The notes under the pieces were generated by a model that did not search any database, was not told the DNA's origin, and was given only the letters and a program-made list of their open reading frames with translations. Positions 7,109 to 13,436 of a stretch of 13,436 nt of DNA are shown piece by piece. Position numbers and translations under genes: made by a program. This DNA comes from Promethearchaeota archaeon (GTDB lineage Archaea > Asgardarchaeota > Lokiarchaeia > Sigynarchaeales > SOKP01): NCBI GenBank assembly GCA_016839655.1, contig JAEOTW010000249.1:1-13436 (forward strand), in the 5' to 3' direction. The first letter of the stretch is position 1. Each line of letters starts with the position of its first letter.

Positions 7109-7225
7109 CTCTAAGAAATCTAGATTTTAGTTTAGAATGATTACTTGAATTATATTGAGGATATATAAGATATTGTCGTTTTTGTCGATGCGTATTATTT
7201 TTAAGTTAATAAGAACTAATAAAAA

Positions 7226-7233
7226 TATATAAA
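7226..7233 (+). promoter_or_regulatory. TATA box upstream of purS
   Basis: TATATAAA within a longer A/T stretch (7219-7234) lies about 17-30 bases before the purS ATG at 7250, giving a very short or absent leader. A second TATA-like element, ATATATAAG, sits at 7161-7169 and would give a longer leader. One or both would drive purS-purQ-purL. Confidence 0.5.
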
Positions 7234-7249
7234 ACTTCTTTTTTCACAA

Positions 7250-7519
7250 ATGGATCGCCAAGAATTTGAAGTAGAAATAACGTTAATGAATAAACCAGCA
7301 GCTAGAGATCCAGTTGGAGAAACTATTCAAAAAGACCTTTTAGCAAAAAAAGGATATGAAATGGTATTTAATGTTCGTACAGGGCAATTTTTACGAATTA
7401 AACTTAAAGCTGTTGATGAAATTCAAGCCAAGAAAATTGTAGAAAAAATGTGTAACGATCTCCGAATTTTTAATCCAGTTACTCAATATCTAACTATTTT
7501 AAAAGTATCAAAATTATGA
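7250..7519 (+). CDS. purS: Phosphoribosylformylglycinamidine synthase subunit PurS
   Basis: The small structural subunit of three-part FGAM synthetase (PurS-PurQ-PurL), which converts FGAR, glutamine and ATP to FGAM in purine synthesis. PurS dimers bridge PurQ and PurL and help channel ammonia. The 89-residue length, and the order of EVEITL strand, DPVGETI motif (20-26), a GYEMVFNVRTGQF stretch and a C-terminal IFNPVTQYLTIL strand, match the family. The start MDRQEF fits other PurS proteins. Its TGA stop overlaps the purQ start (ATGA), so translation of the two is probably coupled. The upstream TATA box makes it the first gene of the purSQL operon. Confidence 0.93.
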   Translation: MDRQEFEVEITLMNKPAARDPVGETIQKDLLAKKGYEMVFNVRTGQFLRIKLKAVDEIQAKKIVEKMCNDLRIFNPVTQYLTILKVSKL

Positions 7520-8229
7520 ATATTAAAATAGCCGTAATCGAATTCGCAGGGAGCAACTGTGATTTAGATACTGTACATGTTTTGAAAAATGTTATTGATG
7601 GTGTAGAAGCAGACTTAGTATGGCATAATCATTTTAAGGAATCTAAATATGATGGAGTGATTTTACCCGGAGGCTTTGCATTTGGAGATTATTTAAGAGC
7701 AGGAATTATTGCTGCTCATAGCCCTGCAATTGATGAAGCACGGATAATGTTAGATGATGGAAGACCAGTAATAGGTATTTGTAATGGATTTCAAATATTA
7801 ACTGAAGCTCAATTCCTCCCAGGTGCTTTATTACGTAATGATTCTCTTAAATTTATCTGCAAGTGGGTAAATTTGAAAGTAGTAAACAATAATACTGCTT
7901 TTTCTAATAGAATGCAGCTAGGTGATGTGTGTGCTTTACCTATAGCTCATGCAGAGGGACGATATTTTACTGACAATATGAAAGAGTTAGAGGAAAATAA
8001 CCAGATTGTTTTTAGATACTCTACTGAACAAGGAGAGTTGACGGAGGAAGCAAATCCAAATGGTTCCTTAGAAAATATTGCTGGAATCTGCAATATAGAA
8101 CAAAATTGCATTGGATTAATGCCCCATCCAGAACGCGCATCAGAAGCAATACTAAGCCCAAAAAGAACAACTCATGGAAGATTATTTTTTGAATCAATGA
8201 TAGAGTTCATAAAACGGAGGCTATCTTAA
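7516..8229 (+). CDS. purQ: Phosphoribosylformylglycinamidine synthase subunit PurQ (glutaminase)
   Basis: The class I glutamine amidotransferase subunit of FGAM synthetase; it frees ammonia from glutamine for PurL. At 237 residues it has the usual length. The oxyanion and loop region reads [14 protein letters not shown] (50-63), the nucleophile is Cys89 in GICNGFQ (87-93), and His204 with Glu206 in MPHPERA complete the triad. IAHAEGRYF (143-151) is a further PurQ signature. It overlaps purS by four bases at its start and purL by one base at its end, so the three subunits are made from one message. All active-site residues are present. Confidence 0.96.
   Translation: MNIKIAVIEFAGSNCDLDTVHVLKNVIDGVEADLVWHNHFKESKYDGVILPGGFAFGDYLRAGIIAAHSPAIDEARIMLDDGRPVIGICNGFQILTEAQFLPGALLRNDSLKFICKWVNLKVVNNNTAFSNRMQLGDVCALPIAHAEGRYFTDNMKELEENNQIVFRYSTEQGELTEEANPNGSLENIAGICNIEQNCIGLMPHPERASEAILSPKRTTHGRLFFESMIEFIKRRLS
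8216..8220 (+). promoter_or_regulatory. Shine-Dalgarno site for purL inside purQ
   Basis: GGAGG lies 8 bases before the purL ATG at 8229, within the last codons of purQ. It confirms the start of purL, whose first base is the last base of the purQ stop codon (TAATG). Confidence 0.65.
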
Positions 8230-10475
8230 TGACAAAGGTGACTATTAACGGAAAAGAAGTAGACGTAGAAATGAACAATGATGAATTTGAAAGAGTAAAA
8301 GATTTATTAGAAAGAGAACCAAATATTACTGAATTAGGCATGTTTGATGTAATGTGGAGCGAACATTGTTCTTATAAATCATCACGGCCAAGATTGAGAT
8401 TGTTTGAGGATGCTGAGAAAAATTATGATTATGTTTTAGCTGGTCCTGGTCAAGATGCAGGTGTAATTGATATTGGAGATGGTTACGCCTTAGCATTTAG
8501 AATTGAATCTCACAATCATCCATCTGCAATTGAACCTTATCACGGAGCCGCTACAGGTATTGGAGGTATAATAAGAGACATTCTATGCATGGGTGTTCGT
8601 CCAATAGCATTACTAGATCCATTGAGATTTGGTCGTTTAAAAGATAATCCTCATTCTCAGTGGCTATTCAAATACGTAGTAAAGGGTATTGCAGATTATG
8701 GAAATTGCACGGGAATACCTACAATTGGTGGTGAAGTTGAATTTGATGATAGTTTTGAAAGTAATTGTTTAGTAAATGTTGCATGTATAGGATTAGGAAC
8801 AATAGAGGATTTTAAACATGCACCAAGTAGAGCTTATAATCCTGGTGATTATGTAATCTTAATGGGGGGATCTACAGGTAGAGATGGAATCCATGGGGTA
8901 ACATTTGCCTCACGTACTTTAACTGAGATGTCTGAAGCTGATAGACCTGCGGTTCAAATTGGGGATCCATTTACTAAAAAAATGATTATTGAAGCAACTT
9001 TAGAAGCTGTAAAGACAGGATATGTAAGAGGATTAAAGGATCTTGGGGGAGGGGGTTTAACTTGCGCAACTAGTGAATTAACGGGAGATGGAAATACAGG
9101 AGCAATGGTAGATTTAAAAAAGGTTTTTACACGAGAACCCGGAATGAATTCTTATGAAGTTATGCTTTCTGAATCACAAGAAAGAATGGCTTTTATCGTT
9201 AAACCTGAAGGATTAGATACTGTTCTTGACGTATTTAGAAAATATGAAATGAATTTTGCTGTAATCGGAAGAACTGATGAATCAAAAGTTTTAAAAGTTT
9301 ATGATGGGGATGATTCCATAGTTAGTATTCCTGCAAAAGCACTTTCTGAATCACCTACATTTAAACGAAAAGAGAAACGACCCTCCTATTTAGATGAATT
9401 GTTTGCTCAAAAGACTCCAAAACCTTCTTTACAGTTTGAAGATATTATCTATAGATTAATAGCATCAGAAAACATTTGTAGTAAAGAGTGGGTTTACAGA
9501 CAATATGACCATGAAGTGGGTGTTAGATCAGTTGTAAAATGTGGAGAAGGTGATTCAGGTATTTTAAGAATAATCGGTACAGATAAATTTATCGCAGCGA
9601 GCGTTGGTGTTAATTCTAAGCATTGTTTTTTAGATCCCTACGAAGGTGCTAAAGGGGGGTTAGTTGAAGTGTGTGGAAATATAATAGCAAATGGGGCTAA
9701 ACCGATGGCAATGGTAAACTGTTGTAATTTTGGAAACCCCGAAATTCCTGAATCTTTTTGGTATTTTTCTAAAGCTGTTAAAGGGATAAATGATTTTTGT
9801 AGGACTATGAGAATTCCTATAGTAGGAGGAAATGTATCGTTCTATAATGAAGATGAAGTCAAAAAAACCGCGATTAAAGCAACTCCAATTATAATGATTG
9901 TAGGTCTTTTGGAAGGTGAAGAAAATATAATAACCCTCCCCTTTAAAAATGCGGGAGATGATATCTTTTTAGTGGGAGAAACAAAAGCCGAATTAGGTGG
10001 TTCAGAATATTATTCAGTAATCTATAATCTTGAGGGGGGAATCCCTCCAAAAGTTGATGAGGCTAAAATAAAGAATATTTGGGATTTTATGTTTGAACTC
10101 TATAGAAGAAAATTAGTTAAAGCTAATCATGACGTGAATAAAGGAGGATTTATCATAACGATAGCAGAAATGTGTTTTAAGAATAAATTTGGTGCAAATT
10201 TAGATTTTACCAATTGTTTTGATGATAAATTAAGAGATGATGAGTTTTTCTTCAGTGAATCTAATGGTAGATTTATTATTGAGACAGATCCAAAAGATTA
10301 TAATGAAATAATGAATTTAGCAAATAATTATAAAGTAGATCTTAAAAAAATAGGAGTTTTAATACCTCAGCCCGAAATTAGAGTAAGAGGATTAAAAAAT
10401 AAAGATTTTAAACTTACTATTCCAAAATTAAAGGAATATTTCGATTCTACAATCCCAAACTTAATGGAAATATAG
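8229..10475 (+). CDS. purL: Phosphoribosylformylglycinamidine synthase subunit PurL (small form)
   Basis: The ATP-dependent catalytic subunit of FGAM synthetase. At 748 residues it is the small PurL that works with separate PurS and PurQ, not the roughly 1300-residue fused enzyme. The N-terminal VMWSEHCSYKS (41-51) carries the catalytic His46. RIESHNHPSAIEPYHGAATG (91-110), DLGGGGL (271-277) and SESQERM (314-320) are the ATP/Mg-binding and family motifs of the first AIR-synthase-like half. The second half repeats the fold, with GGLVEVCGN and PIVGGNVSFYN. A Shine-Dalgarno site and overlap with purQ fix the start. A short T run (10476-10481) follows the TAG stop. No motif is missing. Confidence 0.97.
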   Translation: MTKVTINGKEVDVEMNNDEFERVKDLLEREPNITELGMFDVMWSEHCSYKSSRPRLRLFEDAEKNYDYVLAGPGQDAGVIDIGDGYALAFRIESHNHPSAIEPYHGAATGIGGIIRDILCMGVRPIALLDPLRFGRLKDNPHSQWLFKYVVKGIADYGNCTGIPTIGGEVEFDDSFESNCLVNVACIGLGTIEDFKHAPSRAYNPGDYVILMGGSTGRDGIHGVTFASRTLTEMSEADRPAVQIGDPFTKKMIIEATLEAVKTGYVRGLKDLGGGGLTCATSELTGDGNTGAMVDLKKVFTREPGMNSYEVMLSESQERMAFIVKPEGLDTVLDVFRKYEMNFAVIGRTDESKVLKVYDGDDSIVSIPAKALSESPTFKRKEKRPSYLDELFAQKTPKPSLQFEDIIYRLIASENICSKEWVYRQYDHEVGVRSVVKCGEGDSGILRIIGTDKFIAASVGVNSKHCFLDPYEGAKGGLVEVCGNIIANGAKPMAMVNCCNFGNPEIPESFWYFSKAVKGINDFCRTMRIPIVGGNVSFYNEDEVKKTAIKATPIIMIVGLLEGEENIITLPFKNAGDDIFLVGETKAELGGSEYYSVIYNLEGGIPPKVDEAKIKNIWDFMFELYRRKLVKANHDVNKGGFIITIAEMCFKNKFGANLDFTNCFDDKLRDDEFFFSESNGRFIIETDPKDYNEIMNLANNYKVDLKKIGVLIPQPEIRVRGLKNKDFKLTIPKLKEYFDSTIPNLMEI

Positions 10476-10526
10476 TTTTTTAATTTATAACATTTAGATA
10501 TAAAAAGTTTAAAGATTATTGTGTAA

Positions 10527-10538
10527 TATCGATCGATA
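10527..10538. repeat. 12-base perfect palindrome downstream of purL
   Basis: TATCGATCGATA is a perfect palindrome in the 207-base gap between purL and the next gene. An 8-base portion, ATATCGAT (10526-10533), recurs inverted as ATCGATAT at 10646-10653, about 30 bases before the next start codon. It could be a regulator site or chance in AT-rich DNA. I see nothing else in this gap besides T runs. Confidence 0.35.
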
Positions 10539-10682
10539 AAAAATATTGTTCGTCATAATGCAACATTTTTAATTAAAAACCGTAACTTTGAAATATTTGT
10601 ATACTTTTTCAGATCTTAGAGAATTACGTACTTATCAATTCTTTCATCGATATGATTAGTAAATAGCATATTAAATATTATT

Positions 10683-10883
10683 ATGAGAGCTCGTGCATGT
10701 ATTAAATGTAGAGAATATGTAGTAATTCACCCAAATAATCCTGTTAATCAGATAGAGATAAAAAAGTTTGAGAAGACACATTTAGGTCATACTATCATGA
10801 CAGTCGATCTTAGTGAAATAAAAGGGATCTACTCTTCTTTTAAAGACCACAATGCTGAAAACCCCTCTCAAGAAGTTAGTTAA
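10683..10883 (+). CDS. Small conserved CxxC...HxxH protein, unknown function
   Basis: A 66-residue protein starting MRARACIKCREYVVIHP. It has C6-x2-C9 and, 23 residues later, H33-x2-H36 in FEKTHLGHT, a spacing that could bind one zinc ion as a compact finger. The middle reads NNPVNQIEIKKFEKTHLGH and the chain ends in a polar tail (KDHNAENPSQEVS). I associate this type of small protein with archaeal, especially Asgard, genomes, but know no function and cannot confirm the match here. It has no Shine-Dalgarno site; only a weak A/T element precedes it. The next gene begins 115 bases later on the same strand with a better TATA-like stretch, so the two may be transcribed separately. Confidence 0.7.
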   Translation: MRARACIKCREYVVIHPNNPVNQIEIKKFEKTHLGHTIMTVDLSEIKGIYSSFKDHNAENPSQEVS

Positions 10884-10930
10884 TTCAATCTATAATCGTT
10901 TCAAGGTTCATTCAATTATAATCATAAATA

Positions 10931-10940
10931 TATTTATATA
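10931..10940 (+). promoter_or_regulatory. Candidate TATA element for the zinc-ribbon gene
   Basis: TATTTATATA within a longer TATA-rich stretch (10926-10950). It would place a transcript start near 10962, about 37 bases ahead of the ATG at 10999. In DNA this AT-rich the call is tentative. Confidence 0.3.
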
Positions 10941-10998
10941 TTTGTATATTATTTACCTAATAGGATCTTTCAATTTAATTAATCTTAATTAGAAGAAT

Positions 10999-11607
10999 AT
11001 GGATGATATTCAACGAGAAAGATTAAAAAAAAGATTTAGAATAGAAAGATTATATAAAACAAATTTTAAAAAGACTTTATTTAATGAAGAAATTCTACAA
11101 TTTGCTAACCATATGAACAATAAGAAAAGTGAAAAAAAAAATTTAATTGAACATTTAGATTTCTTGAAGAGATTATTAAAATTAATTAATCATGGAGCCA
11201 CAGGTTTTGATTTAGCTTACGAGGTAGAAAAAAATAAAGAAATAAAGTTTTTAATTTATGATGGAATCTTATTTTATAATGCATTTCTTGAAATTGGATC
11301 TAAGAGATTTATAGACGCTCCAAACAAAAGAACTTCTGACTTTAAATCTTTTAAAACAATTGAAGATACTGAAAAATATATTTTTATGATATGGTTGAAA
11401 GACACTATCGAATCTATTGAAAAGAAAATCACACCTGAAGGGGATTATGCTAAATACTTAGAAGAAAGAAAAGAACAAGAACTTTTACTAACTAAAAAGA
11501 AAATACTTAAAAAACTTAATCACTGTAAAAATTGTGGAGAGAGGATACGGAGCTTAGACCAAGAATACTGTGAAAAATGTGGTGTTAAACTTTTAAAGGA
11601 TTTTTGA
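10999..11607 (+). CDS. Charged helical protein with C-terminal zinc ribbon, unknown function
   Basis: A 202-residue, highly charged and lysine-rich protein, probably cytosolic. Residues 1-170 look largely helical (long runs of K/E/L such as KNLIEHLDFLKRLLKLI and the KYLEERKEQELLLTKKK stretch, possibly a short coiled coil). A four-cysteine zinc ribbon closes the chain: C176-x2-C179 and C191-x2-C194. I recognise no known domain in the first part. Ribbons like this often mediate protein or nucleic-acid contact, and similar ones end the DUF3795 protein and the minus-strand membrane protein in this window. No membrane segment or signal peptide is present. It converges on the minus-strand gene ending at 11675. 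Confidence 0.7.
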   Translation: MDDIQRERLKKRFRIERLYKTNFKKTLFNEEILQFANHMNNKKSEKKNLIEHLDFLKRLLKLINHGATGFDLAYEVEKNKEIKFLIYDGILFYNAFLEIGSKRFIDAPNKRTSDFKSFKTIEDTEKYIFMIWLKDTIESIEKKITPEGDYAKYLEERKEQELLLTKKKILKKLNHCKNCGERIRSLDQEYCEKCGVKLLKDF

Positions 11608-11608
11608 A

Positions 11609-11626
11609 TTTAAATACATATTTAAA
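11609..11626. repeat. Perfect inverted repeat between convergent genes
   Basis: TTTAAATA and TATTTAAA, 8 bases each, are separated by CA just after the stop of the zinc-ribbon gene. It may fold as a weak hairpin at the 3' end of that transcript. Confidence 0.35.
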
Positions 11627-11643
11627 AGAAATAAGAAATAGTA

Positions 11644-11663
11644 GAAGAAAAAAAGAAAAAGAA
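11644..11663 (-). terminator. Oligo-T terminator of the minus-strand operon
   Basis: Read on the minus strand, two T runs (seven and five T, separated by single C) lie about 12-30 bases past the stop codon at 11675, as expected for archaeal termination. Confidence 0.5.
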
Positions 11664-11674
11664 TTTTAGATTTA

Positions 11675-13156
11675 TTAATTTTCTACTTGAGTACCACACC
11701 ATTTACAGAATTTTTCTTCTCCTGTAAGTTTACTTCCGCATAAAGAACAGTTTTTTGCATTGGCAGGAGTAGTTATAGAAGGAGTACCAATTTGTCTTCC
11801 CTCTATTTTGCCTCCGCAATTAGGACAAAATTTGGCATCTGGTTTTAGTGGTGCTTTACAGCGTTTGCATTTATTAATTTTTTCTGGAGCTTCCTCAGTT
11901 TTAACTTTGTAGGGTGAAGTTTCAGTAGGAGTTTTTTCTGGTGTTTTAAGCTTCAATTTTTTCTGACCCTTTCTTGCTACTACTGCTGCTACTAATATAA
12001 TGATGACAACTACAAGAACAATAATTAAGATCCATTGCACATCAAGCCATCTCTCTGTTGAAGTTATTCCAGTATTATATGTCACGTCAAAAGTGATAGT
12101 TGTAGATTCTTCTGGTGATACCATTGGATCAAAATAAATAAAGAAATACCAGTTCCCGGCAGAAGGTATAGAATAAGAACCTGAGAGAGGGACTCCTTCT
12201 TGTACAACTTGATTATAAATCTCAGTAAGATTTATTACATCTGCTGCAGTATAATTGATTGTAAAATCAACAGTAACAGATGATGTTCCATTGTTATACC
12301 ATACGATATAATAATCTTGAGAAATACTAACAGAATAAGAACCACTACTCTCATTAACATTTGTTGCACTCCTTAAAAATAATGGTGAACCTCCTGCATC
12401 CCAGTCGTAGAAATCATAAACATCAGCAATAAAGAAATCAATCTCATCGCTCGCATTAAATGCATATTGAATTGATGAGCCCGATCGTAAATACCACCAT
12501 TCAACCCAAATTCCTTCATCACCTGGAATAATTCTTGAATCTATTACATCACTTTCTATTGTAGTTGTAGGAAGGTTTTCAAAAGGGCTATTCCAAATAA
12601 TAAATGTTAAATCACTTGATAAAGATCGAATTTCATAATCTATACTTCCCGATTCAACATATTCATATTCATACCAGAATTCATTGAAATATAGAGTTTC
12701 AGTAGAACGATAATTTACATAGCCATTTTCATCAGCATTACTAAAGGGAAACATGAAAGCTACACCCGCAATGGGAAGTATTATTAATGCTAATATTATC
12801 ATAAATAATATTCCACCACCAACATAAACGGGACTATAATACCAAGGGCGATAATAATGTCCCGCCCAATAAGGTGAATACCACCATCTATAATACCAAG
12901 GACGATAATACCACCAAGAAGGTCTATAATATCTGCGATGCGGTCTATAATATCTATGGGAATATGGGCCACTTGGGGATCTTGAAGTTATTCTGCTAGC
13001 ACCTGTTCTTCCAAAGGGCGCACCAGTTCTTGATCCACCCCCTCTATATCCACCACCAAATCCGCCTCCCCGAAATCCGCCACCAAATCCACCTCCTCGA
13101 AATCCACCTCCACTAAATCCGCCACCTCGAAATCCACCACCTCCCCCACGGGGCAT
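11675..13156 (-). CDS. Membrane protein with RGG/YYRP-rich tail, extracellular beta region and two zinc ribbons
   Basis: A 493-residue protein of unusual make-up. Residues 3-43 are an RGG-type Gly/Phe/Arg repeat. Residues 67-110 are dense in Tyr, Arg and Trp, with YYRP four times (69, 76, 83, 101). A membrane helix follows (about 113-137), then a roughly 235-residue beta-rich region with five N-glycosylation sequons (N234, N268, N289, N301, N309), where SGSYS (271 and 325) starts two similar strand-rich units recalling GOLD/emp24 or PPC folds. A second helix (375-394), a basic stretch, and two zinc ribbons complete it (C430, C433, C444, C447; C470, C473, C484, C487). The basic flanks suggest both ends are cytoplasmic. 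A GAGGTG motif precedes the start, 2 bases after the upstream gene. Function unknown. Confidence 0.85.
   Translation of the reverse strand: MPRGGGGGFRGGGFSGGGFRGGGFGGGFRGGGFGGGYRGGGSRTGAPFGRTGASRITSRSPSGPYSHRYYRPHRRYYRPSWWYYRPWYYRWWYSPYWAGHYYRPWYYSPVYVGGGILFMIILALIILPIAGVAFMFPFSNADENGYVNYRSTETLYFNEFWYEYEYVESGSIDYEIRSLSSDLTFIIWNSPFENLPTTTIESDVIDSRIIPGDEGIWVEWWYLRSGSSIQYAFNASDEIDFFIADVYDFYDWDAGGSPLFLRSATNVNESSGSYSVSISQDYYIVWYNNGTSSVTVDFTINYTAADVINLTEIYNQVVQEGVPLSGSYSIPSAGNWYFFIYFDPMVSPEESTTITFDVTYNTGITSTERWLDVQWILIIVLVVVIIILVAAVVARKGQKKLKLKTPEKTPTETSPYKVKTEEAPEKINKCKRCKAPLKPDAKFCPNCGGKIEGRQIGTPSITTPANAKNCSLCGSKLTGEEKFCKWCGTQVEN
13036..13150 (-). repeat. Imperfect tandem repeat encoding the RGG tail
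   Basis: Short degenerate units reading GG-T/A-GG-aromatic-R codons are repeated in the 5' end of the minus-strand gene. The stretch is clearly richer in GC than its surroundings because of the glycine codons. Such a tract can change length by slippage. Confidence 0.6.
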
Positions 13157-13158
13157 TT

Positions 13159-13436
13159 TTAAGTTGACACCTCATTCATGTTTACTTCAGTACTCTCTAC
13201 TCCTCGAAAGATGTAATCTCTATTAATGGCTAATAGAAAGAGGATCATCGAAATAATTGACATTATTAGTCCAACTGTATCAATGTTAATATCAGGTTGT
13301 GTTGTAGTTACAAATGCTATACTCAATAAAATCCATTCAAAAGCCATAAAGAACACAGCCAGTCCAGGTATAATTGTCCTCATTTTCCAACCAGTTTCTA
13401 AATTTCTCGTATCAGAAAAACTTGTATAAATAATTG
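13159..13436 (-). CDS. Small hydrophobic membrane protein, probably 5' truncated by window
   Basis: The reading frame ends with TAA at 13159 and stays open to the right edge of the window. If the ATG at 13381-13383 is used, the product has 74 residues with two predicted membrane helices: about 4-27 (IIPGLAVFFMAFEWILLSIAF) and 37-54 (GLIMSIISMILFLLAI), then a polar tail. Upstream codons also read plausibly as protein (DTRNLETGWK before that Met), so the gene may be longer and start outside. A TTTATA element near 13425-13430 on this strand would suit the shorter start, so both remain open. It lies 2 bases ahead of the RGG membrane-protein gene, in an operon with it. No known family recognised. 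Confidence 0.6.
   Translation of the reverse strand, partial: IIYTSFSDTRNLETGWKMRTIIPGLAVFFMAFEWILLSIAFVTTTQPDINIDTVGLIMSIISMILFLLAINRDYIFRGVESTEVNMNEVST

Noticed and set aside
7025..7249. Possible tRNA or structured RNA in the gap before purS.
   Set aside because: The stretch is T/A-rich with no cloverleaf arms, T-loop or A/B box pattern, and only short palindromes.
4839..11607. The idea that UGA is generally read as an amino acid in this organism.
   Set aside because: UGA ends the hydrolase (4839-4841), small membrane (7022-7024), purS (7517-7519) and zinc-ribbon (11605-11607) genes at family-typical or sensible lengths, so it is a normal stop.
13226..13429. A 67-codon plus-strand frame opposite the small membrane-protein gene.
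   Set aside because: The minus-strand frame has clear membrane helices and is 2 bases from the next minus-strand gene; the plus frame has no supporting pattern.

Overview
This AT-rich window holds densely packed genes. It reads as archaeal chromosome, most likely from an Asgard (Lokiarchaeota-like) archaeon. The reasons are a split purS-purQ-purL set, TATA-type boxes about 20-30 bases upstream of several start codons with almost no leader, oligo-T stretches after genes, several short C-terminal zinc ribbons, and a small arginine/cysteine protein of a kind I associate with Asgard genomes. The lineage is inference from style and gene content, since no rRNA or other marker is present.

Layout. 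(1) 1-3883, plus strand: a three-gene operon. It encodes an FAD-linked oxidase resembling alkylglycerone-phosphate synthase (5' end cut by the window), an iron-sulfur protein with two CCG (heterodisulfide-reductase/GlpC-like) domains, and an FGGY sugar/polyol kinase, followed by an oligo-T terminator. Together they look like a module that phosphorylates a polyol or sugar and oxidises a related substrate, passing electrons through the Fe-S protein. (2) 4014-5734: an alpha/beta hydrolase, a MazG-like nucleotide pyrophosphohydrolase, and a DUF3795-type cysteine-rich protein. The DUF3795 gene carries an in-frame TGA exactly where its family has the first cysteine of an APCGLYCG-type motif. (3) 5797-10475: purine synthesis genes purC, then a small two-helix membrane protein, then the overlapping purS-purQ-purL set encoding FGAM synthetase. 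(4) 10683-11607: two small zinc-binding-type proteins of unknown function. (5) 11675-13436, minus strand: a small membrane protein (probably running off the window) and a striking membrane protein with an RGG-rich tail, YYRP repeats, an extracellular beta-rich region and two cytoplasmic zinc ribbons.

The most notable signal is the DUF3795 gene at 5264-5734. It is intact for 156 codons except for UGA at codon 12, replacing a family cysteine, and it has no later ATG, GTG or TTG start. It is either a selenoprotein candidate or a fresh nonsense mutation or sequencing error. I could not find a convincing SECIS element, so this stays open. UGA is an ordinary stop elsewhere in the window (four genes), so the code as a whole is not reassigned.

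I see no tRNA, rRNA, CRISPR array, insertion sequence or integrase. No gene-free stretch exceeds about 230 bases.
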